Below, piece after piece: positions 26,199 through 37,661 of a DNA stretch of 64,000 bases; within the stretch, counting starts at the first letter, position 1; each line of letters opens with the position of its first letter. This DNA is from Phytoseiulus persimilis (lineage: Eukaryota > Arthropoda > Arachnida > Mesostigmata > Phytoseiidae): NCBI GenBank assembly GCA_037576195.1, contig CM075101.1, positions 9,610,001 to 9,674,000 on the forward strand, given 5' to 3'. The notes beneath the pieces were generated by a model. That model saw only the letters and a list, made by a program, of their open reading frames with translations, did not search any database and was not told the origin of the DNA. A program made the translations under genes and the position numbers.

Positions 26199-27540
26199 CT
26201 ATAATGAGGATAGATATATTTCTAGCGAGACCCCAGTATCAGGGGTATGCTTCCTCTGTTCTCCGCTTAACCAGACGAGGATGGTCTGGTCTCGATGGAG
26301 TCCGCACGGTACAGAGAACAGAAGAGAGCTCAGATTATTATCGCTCTGAGCCACTCCCGTTGCTTGCTGGGAGGGGGATGTCTCACAGTTTCCGCCCTCT
26401 AGTCGCTGAATCAATTCGAGCATTTCGATCGGGGTCCCCGCTTCTGACAGTTTTCCCAGTATGATGCTCCTTGACGATAGATCGAAAGCAGCTCTGTACT
26501 CTACGATGACCGCGTGGGATAGTACTTGGTTCTTCGTTCTCGAGATTTTTATTCTGTCTAGTAGAATCCTGCAAGCCATTATGGTCGAATTTTTTGTTCC
26601 GAGTCCGAATGGTTGTTCCAGTATAAGGCCCCTGTGGTCCAAATGGCCGATGAGTCTTGCTGTTCCCTATTAGGACCTGAGTTTACTTGGCACGTTCCTT
26701 CTCGCGATTCCCTCGACGAGGAAACATCCTGGGGTTTCCTCTGCCCTTCGGAATAATCGCCAGCACGCAGTTTCGCCAGTCGAGAGGATGTTCCCTCGAC
26801 CATAACAGGTGTTCAGGAGCGTGTTGATGAGTGATATTTCTCAAGCTTGTATCGCGTCGACTACCTCTGCGATCGTCCAGAGTGAATTAATTTTGGCGAG
26901 CTTCGCGGTGTCTTCCTTGTCTCAAACGCAGACGAAACGTGGGACTGTGGGCGGCTTAGTGTTGTCTTTCCTCGACCACCGTGAATATTTTGAGCGGCTC
27001 CAGTGATAAGGCACTGCTCTTGCTAATATGCATAGTCACTCCTTTTCTGTCCCACAAGCCTTCTGTACGTCGTTCACAGTTCGTGTGCTCGGGAGAGGCT
27101 CATTGTGGCTCTCCTGAGTTCTCTTTGGGCCCGATGACACTCACCATCGGAGCAGGGATTCGATTGTCCTGATCTGGAAGTGTCAATCGAACCCCTGATC
27201 AACTCGACTAGCCATCTGTTCGCCTCATCAACGTTGGTCAGAGATTTCAGATCTCCCGTTTCCATCGATCTCCCTCCTCCCAGTATTGTCTCTTGGTTGA
27301 GGCTGGTGCTGGATCTCCGTGTTTTTGCCTTCGTCTTGGATGAGTTGGATTTCTGAATCCCGATGAGTGTGGCCGGTGGGAGATGAGGAGTTATTCCCTA
27401 GGTGGTCAGGTTTTCTTGGCGTCCTAGGTATCGGGCTGACATGTTCGTTGCGGATATGTCAATTGCCAAGAATCCATCGTGTGAGATGAAGGTTAGACTC
27501 ATCGACGAAGCGGCCGGCTAGAAACCCGGACACGAAAACA
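26199..27540 (-). pseudogene. Decayed non-LTR retrotransposon (reverse transcriptase fragment)
   Basis: Three minus-strand stretches in different frames line up in the order expected for a LINE ORF2. Near 27075-27265 is a linker-like segment with a basic ECHRAQRELRRA helix. Near 26710-26785 is WRNCVLAIIPKGRGNPR, matching the conserved W-R-x-A-x-I-x-P-x-x-K-G entry to the reverse transcriptase domain. At 26199-26642 is a frame with VEYRAAFDLSSRSIILGKL, matching the D-Y-x-x-A-F-D palm motif (Asp replaced by Glu), then SEAGTPIEMLELIQRL and NLSSLLFSV. No YADD/FADD active site, endonuclease or poly(A) tail was found, and stops and frameshifts interrupt the reading. The order and motifs support a non-LTR origin; the clade (Jockey/I/R1-like) cannot be decided. 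It is clearly inactive. Confidence 0.6.
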
Positions 27541-28715
27541 AAAACGAAGGGGAGCTGTTGGGCCAGTCGACTCTCGGGGCTGGCCCATGAGCTGGAAGGA
27601 GCCGTCTCCACGGCGAAACATCCATCCTGGGTCGATTCAAAAGTGTAGTGGAGACTTCATCAAATGTTGTTAATTTCTAGAGGAGAATTCAGCACGAGTT
27701 TCGGCACCCTACTACTCCCCTTGTCTCGTTTGAATGATTCAAAACTAAAAAATCTCCAGTCTACACATCTCGAGAACAGAGGCTGGAACTCCCACTGAGG
27801 ACTCCTTCCAGAATCCGCCAGATCTCACCAGGACCTCTTACGAATGATGAAATCACGGTTAGAGCCTCCACTCGGCTGCATGGAATGTTCCGTTCGCTGC
27901 GAGAACGGAAACAAAGAAATGGGAGATGATAGAAGAGCCGTGGGGAAAACGCATTTTCACACGACCCAAAGGAATGGAAAATTCAGCTGGAGCGTGGGGC
28001 TCATACAGATCCTACCCACCAAAATAAACCTATTGCTCATCATCTGGGAGATGCGAGAGGATGGAAGTTCGAAAGAGTTCGGGATCGTACGTTGAAGGAA
28101 ACGCTTCAGAGGGGAGGGCATTCCAAGAGCGAGATGTCCGAGGGTAGAAGGAAGAGTCGAGCTGAGCAGAACGATTCGTGAATATAATGGACAGAATGGG
28201 AGTGTCGGCAGTACGTCTGGTTAAACGGACGGGGACCGAAAGCGGAGAAACGAGGGAAGAGGTTTCAGTTCAGCATCTTCAATGGAAGTATCGGTAAAAT
28301 AGACCGAGTTCGGCAACCTAGCGTCGGAAGAACAAGGTTTCGAGAGAGGAGGGCAGGGTCTCATCCAGTTTCTCGGGCTCTCATGGAAATCATTGCTGCT
28401 CCCTCGACAACGAAACCCCACGCGATCTCGATAGCCTCTCAAAATTCGCCGAAAAAGCACACCCCTCACCTGAGAGCCTTCTGCAACGGTCCGAGTTCTA
28501 GGGAAAATGGAGAACTCAAATACACAGTTTTTGAAAAATCACAAGTTATCTCCATTCGCCGATTGAGTGCTGCTAGGGTCGTTACGTCTGAACTTGAAGC
28601 CATTATCAGGAAACGCTATAACAGCTGTTCCCATGAGTCAGCTGAAAATCTTATTTTCATGAGGCATCATCGAGAAGTCTTTCAACTGATTCCACTCGGG
28701 TCTGTGACTCCATTC
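27541..28715. other. Intergenic stretch, nothing recognised
   Basis: This lies between the decayed retrotransposon and the terminal exon of the membrane-protein gene. Open frames are short and unrelated to known families. It may include the 3' UTR of the membrane-protein gene on the minus strand and the lost 5' part of the retrotransposon. Confidence 0.4.
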
Positions 28716-30052
28716 TCAGATTTTCTTGAACTTGCTGAAGAAGCTGATCATTGTTAGGTTGAAGAACATTACGATGAACAAGGATATGATGGCAGCGCTC
28801 CTGATTTCTTCGACATATCCCGTTCCGGCCGCCGCTCCCACCTCTAAGCCCTGCACTTCTGCTGCTAGGAGCATCAGCAGAATGACGACGAGGAATCCGT
28901 GCACGAAGTTGCTGAGCAGCCAGGGAATCTCTTCACTGTCAAACTGATAACGAATCGAAACGCTCAAGATCACAAACGAAGCGAGGAGTGGCCTTCGCCA
29001 CTGAGTTACGTTGATTTCAGTTGAGAACGCCCAGGCGGCTATCAAAGTGAAGCTGATCGCAGTGATCCCGAGCGACGTCCACACCGCCTCGAGGAAGTAG
29101 TAGCTTGGGATCCGGGATGCGATGACTCCTAGGCTGCTAGTGAACAGGGCGAGAGCGGCTGAGCTCCAAGAAAGCTTACCGATGGAAAACAGCAGCACAT
29201 ATGAAACAAAGAAAGTCCACCTGAAAAGTATCCAATCTGCAGTCTAACTTCTCCGGTGTAAGACGGCAAGTCGCCGGGCCATATGAGTTGAAAAGAGCGG
29301 AACGCGACCACGATATACGGGATGCAGTCGTCCCTCGCGTCAACATTCGTTATTTTCGGTATGAGGCGTCAAAAACCGACTGCAAACAAGGAGGACACTC
29401 ATTCTGCACCTGGTCCATTACAAATGAAATTTTAATGTTCCAGGAGCCACGTTTCTGCGATTCCTCAAAAATGATTTCTCGCAACGTTCGACCACCCGGT
29501 CCGAGCTCCCCTGTTCCGCACGAAGGGAGACCAGGGAATCATCACCACAGAACCCGCTAATGACTGGCTGCGATGAACGAGGGACGAGTGCAACGACCGA
29601 TCGAGACCTCATGCATTTGACATTTTCATCTTCCAGCATTGGAATATGTCGAAAACGGCCCTCACTGGTTTCGAAAGTTCACTCACCAGGTGACACCGGG
29701 AACAGTTTCGTCAGCCCACTTCATCAGGGCTGGACTATTGATGATATTGATAACAACGTGAGTCATCACTACACATTGCACGGCCACAATAGTGAACACC
29801 CGATCAGTGGATGTGACTCTGGTTTCGTCGAAGAAATCCCGCAGTCCATCTCCTTCGAGGACGAACGCAGGTTAGAGTCAAGGTCTGCGATCCCGATGGC
29901 GAGAACACCACGTCGCTGAACAGCGATCTGCTCACCCTGCACCAGCTGCTGACTTCGAGTCGAGAAGTCACCAACCCATTGATTCCCAGGAGAACGAATA
30001 TTTTCGCGGTCGGGATTGAGCCCTTTCATGGATTGAACAGATTCGTCCACAG
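28716..30052 (-). CDS. Seven-transmembrane protein, family unknown (3' exons)
   Basis: Three minus-strand exons join in phase: 30052-29936, 29852-29687 and 29220-28716 (stop). The introns (83 and 466 bp) have GTGAG donors and AG acceptors. The first exon gives a hydrophilic segment with NPDRENIRSPGNQW. The second gives GDGLRDFFDETRVTSTDR followed by a helix (FTIVAVQCVVMTHVVINII). The last exon is strongly hydrophobic, with about six more helices, one polar loop containing STEINVTQWRR and a short basic end FSKFKKI. Seven helices after a soluble N-terminal part suggest a plasma-membrane or secretory-pathway protein. I do not recognise the family. Upstream exons exist: a minus frame near 30070-30160 with VDFIVFLKDGTTG may be one, but it does not join in phase as read. 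The splice phases (1 then 2) support the model. Confidence 0.55.
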
Positions 30053-33000
30053 CTGGAATGATCCTGGTTGTTGGGGTCGAAGAAGTTAGAAACGACTATT
30101 CCTTCCGATCTCCCTGTCGTTCCGTCCTTGAGGAAAACAATGAAGTCAACAACTTCCACAGAACGGAAGTGGCCAGAGAATGAGTTGAATTAGGGAATCG
30201 TTTCGAGTATATTCTCCCGATGGGTTTATGCTCCTCGCTTTCGAATATAATGTCTGGATAGAGTCGTTCTTGTGGTGAACGCATTGCAGACAGAGTGAAC
30301 GTTCCCAAGCTCACAAGTGAAGCTTCACTTACGGTCAAGCCCCTTCAACCAGAGATGTTTCCTCATTTGCTTTCGGGAATCATATCTCGGCCAAACCGGA
30401 TCCGATTTCAGGAAATGAAGGAGCACTAGAAAGCTAGAAAGGATAGCTTGAGTTGCTCCTCTTTTACTCGCAACTCTGGTTTATATTAGCACAGCCATGT
30501 CAAGTTGGCTGGGAGCTCCGTGTTGTCAATGTCACCCGAGGAGTTTCAAGCCGACACTTCCAGTACTAACCATCGGTCCCATGCTGGCCGTAGGAGACTG
30601 GCCCTTCGATTCCAACGGAGCCGAATCAATAGCTTGACACCGAAAGGAGAGCTCGGCGCCGAACGTCCCATTCAGTTATTCACGGTATTCGAAAGAACCA
30701 GGAAAGCCAACATGGGCGTTGAAGTCTGCTCTTGGTGTCAAGGTATTGATCTCACTTCGTTTGAATCGACAGCACAGTCCCCTGTGGTCAGGATGTCACC
30801 GATGGTCAGGACGGGAAGCATTGAGTTGAAACTCCGGGCGAATTCTCTCCCTGGGGGAACGAATCCTCCGCAGGGCGCTGATGTCCCTCTTACGCGAGGC
30901 ACTTGACATAGGAAACTCAAGTGCTATTTTGAACTACAGCACGAGCTCTCTGAAGACCCCTTCGATCGGCAGCAGATATCCGAAACACTCGTTTGCGTAC
31001 TGGATTCGGTTGAAATTCCGCCGTGCTCGGATTCAGAGGTTTCTTCTCTCTCCCGGGAAACACCATGACTTCTCTCCCCGTCCGATAAGCTGGGAACCCT
31101 GGTCCCAACGTCGATTCCGAGAGTTTGGATACCGAAACAGAGTCAGATACGAATTTCAAAAAGCTTCAAACTATGGAGTGAACAATTTCACAAAGATTGA
31201 GATCCTTCTCCTTGTATGACGACCAAGTTCTCCATCGCACATATGACGGCAGATATCAAACACTTGATTGAGAAGACCATCCCAAGCTTCGCTGTTGAGT
31301 GCAAGGCATATTTGCCACCCTCAACATTGACAAGTCACCAAACTTGGATAGTCCTAGGTGTTGTAGGATCTGAATCTCGGTCACCCAGGTTGCGCGAAAG
31401 ATCGGTTGAGTCACAGCGGCTGGTTGAATTCCTCAGAGTGTGGAGCAGACACGGCTGCTCTGCGCGAAATACGAGGCTGATTTCAAGTGAGAAATGAATC
31501 GTCTTGGCGCACGGAGCGAACTCATGGTCCCTCTGCCGAAATTATGGCTGTGAACCCTTGAATCTGATGGTCTTGGAAACAGCAGACGAATTCACAGAAA
31601 AAAGTCAACCCCTTGAATTCCGAAATTTCAAGAGGCGAGCCTCATCAAATTTCAAAATCGAGTGGTTTTAGCTTGTGAAGGCTCGCGCTAGCTGCGCCAC
31701 TATGTCCGAGCTATGACTCCCGAAAGCAAGGGAGGAATGTCTGAAGTTCCATCGAAAATCCACGAGCGCCCCCGCCCCCCTTGAGTCACTCCTAGATCCG
31801 CCACTGGAATATGGCTGGAAATGCTTCCGCGACCTCGCGTAAAACTCGTCGCCCATACAACGGCTTACGAACTGCTGCTCGCTGGTCGTATCGATTTCCT
31901 TGCGAAGGCAGTCAGACATGGGGATTACTAGTCCAAGGTGCTTCTTCTACAGCGAGAATGGCGTGTGAAAACCGTTCGGCAACTCTACGAATCCTGAATA
32001 GAATCCATATTCACCGTATCTGTTGCACCACGCATGGGCTTTGCTCATAGTGACGCTGCGCCTAGTATTAGCGCAGAATCCTGTGTCACAGTTCTGGGTC
32101 CCCCTCCTCATAGAAGGCGAGCGATGGCACTCCCGTCGTCATTGTGCCTCGTGTTGTTGCGTGGATTGGTTGTTCTTGGTCGAGCTCAATTAGCTTGTAT
32201 GTGTTGGTTACGGGATCAGTTGGTGATTTCTCGTACTGACGCAGGGGTTCTTTTTCTAATATCTCAGTCGTTTTGGTCACAACCGGCCCCCCTGACGCGC
32301 GACCTAATCGATATTGAGTTTCGAGTTTGGAAAACGAATCTTGCGCAAGCTTGCAGGTATCGTGCTCTCTCCTTTGGATCTCATTTGAGAGCTACTGTTA
32401 TCCTGACTGTAGTTCCTGGCGTTTGTGGGACAACTAGAGGCGTACCTTCGCGTTGCCTTTTATGGCTTCCACTCGTATCTCAAGTAAACGAAAGAGCCCG
32501 GAGCCGGTCTCGGTGAATATTCGGTGAAGAGCGCCGTTTTCGTCGGGAACTCCGAAACGAGCGGTCACTTTCCGAAACTGTCCATACGATGCAATGAAAG
32601 ACCCCCAGAGCAGTTAAATGTCATCTCGAGCTCGAGAGGTTTTCATACTTATCGTCCTCTTTTTAAGAAGTCGGTCGAGTTCACCGATGTTGGAAACACT
32701 CTTCAAACCCATTTCCGGGTGCTTCGTGCGAACGTGGAGCAGATTCCCGAATGGACAGGTGGCGTTGGTAGTGAGCCGATGGCCATCTCTGAAACCGGGA
32801 TCGTTCCTACTCGTTATCGTTCGATGATTCCTGCTGCTACTCTTTCTCCTAAAATGTCTCATTTTGTTTTCGATCACCGGGTCACACCGTTTGACTGTGG
32901 TAGATTCCGAGATGGAATTATGGTCCGGAGTTTATCAATACTCTTCTTCCCTTTTTTCAGTCTACGAGAGAAGGTGGGCGTCACTGATGTCGCGGCTTCT

Positions 33001-33230
33001 CGCAGTGCCGTAAACGAGGTGTCGATGTCTGAAAAGGGTCTCAAACTCTTGAAAACACTGATTCGCGATGATCCAAGTCTGCTTCCAGAGGTCAGATCTG
33101 TGTGACTGGTTCTGGGTCAGATCCCTCGTCTCCTCTGAGTTTTGAGCTCTTAACATGTCAGAACGGATGGAACCCAATTCCATCTCCAATTGGAAACACA
33201 CCAAAGCTCTCAAAAAACATTCTGACGCTG
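30053..33230. other. Stretch without a confident gene
   Basis: Upstream exons of the seven-transmembrane gene may lie in its first 300 bases. Further on, two GTGGCGNANCTAG motifs on the minus strand (31684-31705 and 31789-31808) resemble the CAGTGGCG-type ends common in arthropod DNA transposon remnants. The plus frame 32034-32516 (160 codons) has no family resemblance. Confidence 0.4.
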
Positions 33231-33239
33231 AGTTAGAGA

Positions 33240-34567
33240 GTGCGCGGGTCCTCGATGCTCCCAAAACATTCGATGTCAAGCTCAGTTTCTCGTAAGTCCA
33301 GAGTCTGTAGAGCTGGGCCCTCTCTCATCAACCATGGGATCGCAGGGTTGGTAGTGGCTGCGGTGTTTCTGAGTCCTTGGAGTAGCAGTTCCACAGTATG
33401 TTGCATGTGCGCCAAGCTTGTATTGGAGAGATCACGGCGATAGAGACTGAACATTCTAGTGTCGGGGCATTCCCGATGAGTTCAAGCAGATGTTCGTCTC
33501 GGAATCTTCTGGCTGCTCCGAGGAACAAATGTCGCAGTTCGGTGCAATTAGCTGTCGGAACAGCTCAGACGCTGGTGTGTCCGCCGCATTAGTTTGAGAT
33601 GGGCGTGTTATCAGGATACGGGGAAACAGGATACTCGCCGAGTGGACAGTTCTTACAGTTCCGCTTACGCAGGGATTGCCGTGTAGGCATCAGAAGCCAT
33701 GTCTGTCACAACCCTTGTAAAGTTCTCGAGTATGCGGTCATGAGGTCGGGAGATGCCAGGCAAATACTAACTTCTTGAGCGCCACGTTCCCCCCCAATAG
33801 GCAGGTGAGAATGTTCGAACTAGCGGAAGAGCTGGAGAGGCTCAAACATATCACTCGATACATCACTCAGAAGAGCAGATTGAGGAAGGTTCCCCTCGTG
33901 TTCACTTCGAGACACCGATGTTGCACGTTTTTACCGGCTCTCGGACTTCGTCAAGGCAAGGCACCTCGAGGCTCATATCATACACAAGGTCCTCATTTGA
34001 CCTTGATTATTAGAGATTCAAGCTTCAGACAATGCTGAAGAACGTTGTAGAGTTCTCGAAACTCCAGATCGCATCCGGTTAGCCCTAGTCGCCGGAGATT
34101 CGTTCCAAGTTTGGTCCATAGTTCCGAGGTGATCTCGGGCACTTTCACTGAAAAGAAAATGGGGGAAACAAGCCCATCCTCCGTCAGCTACCACCGCTCA
34201 CTGAATTCTTGTTCCAGTCCATTCGGAGGGTTCGAATTTCGACGCAATTCATTCGACTCTTCGCGCGTCGACTTCCGACCACAGCAGGTACGTCTCAGAT
34301 GAGAAGCCAAACGTCGTCTAGTTGTGATGGTGAGGACACGGCTCCCGCCTATTTCGTGCACGTCGAGGCGATTTTGAGACGATTTCAAGGATACGGGTGT
34401 ATGAAAACCTGCTCGACGAGCTGGAGAAGTGTCAAGGGTGGACCAGAGGTTCTCGGAGAGATTTCTTTGGCACGTGCCCTGATAATTGAGAGAAAAGTTC
34501 ACTTACTTCTGTCAGAGATCCCATGTCTTCCAGTTCACAGATCAATCTTCTCTTGGTTGTCTGGGAA
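33240..34567 (-). CDS. Leucine-rich-repeat protein, partial or decayed
   Basis: The clearest exon is 34147-34002 (minus), with a TTCTTTTCAG acceptor and an AAG-GTCAAA donor. Its translation contains LRRLGLTGCDLEF and LYNVLQHCLKLESLIIK, two repeats of the L-x2-L-x-L-x2-C type found in F-box/LRR adaptors. A second LRR stretch, near 33560-33450, reads TELRHLFLGAARRF and LLELIGNAPTLE. A third, 33240-33300, reads LQTLDLRETELD and stops. Between the second and third the frame shifts by one base unless an unusually short intron is used, so this may be a pseudogene. A possible upstream exon at about 34567-34510 ends in a strong GTAAGT donor. F-box/LRR proteins select substrates for SCF ubiquitin ligases, but no F-box was found, so the function is not assigned. 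Confidence 0.45.
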
Positions 34568-34599
34568 AATCTCGGGAGGCAGCTCTTTCATCGCTATTC

Positions 34600-36437
34600 A
34601 ATGAGGTCTTGACCCCACAGTAGTGTGGTGCGATCCTCTCGATCGACAGGTTTGTAAATCGTTTTCGTCATGGAAGTCATGGAACGCCCATAATGTGAAG
34701 AACTGGCGGGGAGAGCGGGAGTTCACAGGTGGTGTAGTTTTCCCTCAGGAACGGAAAGCTATCCATGACCAAGAAACACAGAAACACGAGTGCTTCGATT
34801 CATATCGACCATGCTTGGAGCTTTCACGTTCACTTCATGGATTTCACTGATTGGAAGCTCAGATCGGAGAGTTGTTGTTGTCTCTGGGGGAAACAGAAGT
34901 CTGTCTCTCATGTTTATTTCCTTCTTCACTGACTCGTCTATTCCTCCTTGTGATGCAATGCTCCCTCCTTTCGGCCTGAACAGAGAAAGCGGCCCGCTAC
35001 GGACGATACCAGAGAGCCCTGTCTCGGAGAATCAGAAACGTCTGATCTCAAGAGTGTGAAATGTCCCAATACACATTCGTATCTGAAATATGCTTCGTCT
35101 CAATCGACTGCTCCCGAGCTCCGAAGGGAACCTGCGCGTTACCGATGACCATCATCTGAGACAGGTTTCCCCGAGAACACATGAATTCGAGGTCGTAGGC
35201 ACCCCCAGAGTCTTGTTGAAATCTTCAAGAAGAGCTCAATGGTGAATATATGGTCAACGACTGCTTCTTGGCCGTGGTGGAGTAGCATCGGAAATCATAC
35301 GCTGAAAATAACGACGATATTTGAATCGTCCCGCGCGTCTTGAAGCACGGCATTGAGCGACTGACCGCACGGTCCGCTCGGCATTTAGTGTGTCGTGTGT
35401 GTTTTCGAACTATCGAACTTATGCAATTTTTAACCGCAGAACTATGATTTGCGTTATTAAGTGAGTATACTTTGATTTCTCCAAACTTCGAGCGCCTCGT
35501 GAGGGAGCGTCCACTGAGCGTACACTGCGAAATCAGCGCCGACCTGGATCAAGTCATGTATATTTTTCCGATGAGCACGGTCTGGACACATCGTTCCAAG
35601 TTCTCACTGCTCATGATGTTGTCTCCAAAGAACTCATCAGTTATGAGACATCCCTCAAGAGAGATCCACAACGGCGTCAGAGCGTATACGCACCCTTCTA
35701 ACGCGGTGGATGGACAGTATCGGGGACGGCTGTGATCTCCGGAACTTTCCTTTAATTTTCCTCGAGCGACATCTGTCAGAGACAGCTATAGCTCTTCATG
35801 TTATGAGTCTGATTATGATTTCCCGTGGGAGCATTGAGTGGAGCTTGCTTCAAAAGCTGGTGGAATTCCGCAAGTGGTCATTGAGTAAATTTTCCTCATA
35901 TTCTCTCTCCACTCTGCGGGTTTGTATTACATCGGTTATTTGAGCAGGAATCGACCGACTTCCGCCTCGTGAGCCTTCGTACCATCAATCATTTGGTCGG
36001 CCGGCAATTTCGCTCGCAGGGTCCGGCCGGATCAAAACGAGCGGAGAGGAAAGATGATGAAAACCACTTCGTTCCGAAGATCCGTTTGTCACAGGGAGTC
36101 AGCTTAGTGTAATGTCATCCGTACGTCCTTGGGTTCGCTTTCCCTTCGCGTTCGTTTCGAAGGCCCCGCTCGAGAGATGCCCTACTCATACGCCCGATTC
36201 CTGAACTGATTCCAGAACGCCTCCTAGCAGTGGGATGCATTTCAAAAATCGTGGAAACTCCTGGAAGTCTTGGGCTCTTGTGCGTTGTGTTGACTGATGG
36301 ATTGTTGCCTTCCAGGGGATGTCCTGACCCGGCGAAGCGATCAGAGTTCTGTGGGTTTTTATGACAGACTCTAGAGCAACGCGACATAGCCTTTCTAGAG
36401 GCTTCCTCATCCTTCCTTGGAGAGCCGTGGGTCTCTC
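34600..36437. other. Intergenic stretch upstream of uroporphyrinogen-III synthase
   Basis: No convincing exon seen. It presumably contains the promoter of the plus-strand uroporphyrinogen-III synthase gene and upstream exons of the minus-strand leucine-rich-repeat gene. No TATA box or other core element could be placed with confidence. Confidence 0.4.
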
Positions 36438-37661
36438 ATGATGGCATTCAGCGGTGTAGTGCTGCTCTTCAAAGGAGATCAGGTGGATCCGTCCGATGCC
36501 TACCTCACAGCGTTGAACAATGCTGGGTTCCGTACCTTTCATATACCCGTTCTACAGTTCACCTTCGTAAATCAGGTTTGTTCCATTCGAATTTGTCGGA
36601 GCCTGCTCCACTTTGGCGATCCTTTTCGATGTTTACCCGTGCCGGACTGACTAGCGAGGCTCTGAAAATATCCAGGAATCTCTAATGAAGGCGCTGCAGT
36701 GCGCCCACAAGTATTCGGGAATCATCTTGACATCCCCACGTTGTGTTCAGGCCGTGGAAAATGTTTGGTCGTTCAAGATCTACGAACACTGGAACCAGCG
36801 GAAGGTATGTGAATCGAGGAGGACAACCGATCGATGCTTGTGGTACCCCGCCCAGTGACACTAAATGGAGTTCCCCCTCGACCCCCTCCCGGAGCGAATT
36901 TAAGAGTGGTACTTTATGTGAGTTCTGCACCCTTCTGGCTCAGAGCGGTCGAGGAACGCCATGTCCTGAGCTCACAGTGCTCCACTAGAGGTGGCTTCGA
37001 GAACCGCGAAAGACCTCTCACGTAGATTTCTCGACTCCGTCGCAGTCGACAGCATCTGCAATAGTGATCATAGGAGCGCGTTTTCCCAACGAGTCTTGCA
37101 AACCAATCGTCTCCCCTGCGGAGCACTCGCAGAACGCTGGAATCACGTTCTGGTATGTTCTTCAAGGTATTCGTCGTAGGACCATCCACCGCGAAGGCAG
37201 TGAGGGACACTCTGCACCTGCCGGCCGAAGGCGAGGAAGCGGGTAGTTCCGAAGCTCTATCGATTCTGATCAGAAAAAGTTTGACCGATCAAGTGAATCC
37301 GAAACCGTTCCTGTACCCGGCTTCCTCGAAAGCAGCTCCGACGGCCTTCGCCGGGATCCCGGTCGAGCGCATAACGGCGTACGAGACCGAGGAATGTGTC
37401 GATCTACGCTCCCTGGAACAAGTCTCTTCTGGCCGGATCGTCTGCGTGTTCTTCAGCCCGTCGGGGGTGAAGGCAGTTCTCCCGGAACTTCGTCGGAGGA
37501 ATCTTTCTTTCAAAACGATTGCAATCGGACACACGACCGATGAGGCCCTAAAGCGCTCTCAACAACCTGTTGATGACGTCTGCGAATCGCCCAGTCCCGA
37601 CGCTCTGAAAAGATCTCTCAAGAAAATCTGTCGAGGTAAACGGCGCTGCGCCATCTCATGA
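36438..37661 (+). CDS. UROS: Uroporphyrinogen-III synthase
   Basis: Converts the linear tetrapyrrole hydroxymethylbilane to uroporphyrinogen III in the cytosol, the fourth enzyme of haem synthesis. Exons 36438-36575, 36676-36804 and 37167-37661 all join in phase 0 across GT-AG introns of 100 and 362 bp, giving 253 residues (animal enzymes are about 260). Family hallmarks in order: GVVLLFKGDQVDPSDAYL at the N-terminus, HIPVLQFTFVNQ, GIILTSPRCVQAVE (the TSPR/AVE block), VFVVGPSTAKAV (GxxTA block), LYPASSKA, ITAYETEE (the Y-x-T motif) and VFFSPSGVKAVLPEL followed by TIAIGHTTDEAL and ESPSPDAL. All blocks of the two-domain fold are present with no stops. ATG 36438 is followed at once by a second ATG. 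AATAAA at 38190-38195, some 530 bp downstream, could serve as the poly(A) signal. Identity is firm; the first Met is the least certain point. Confidence 0.9.

Noticed and set aside
32034..32516. 160-codon plus frame as a gene
   Set aside because: Translation is rich in Leu/Arg/Cys without pattern, and the opposite strand is similarly uninformative.
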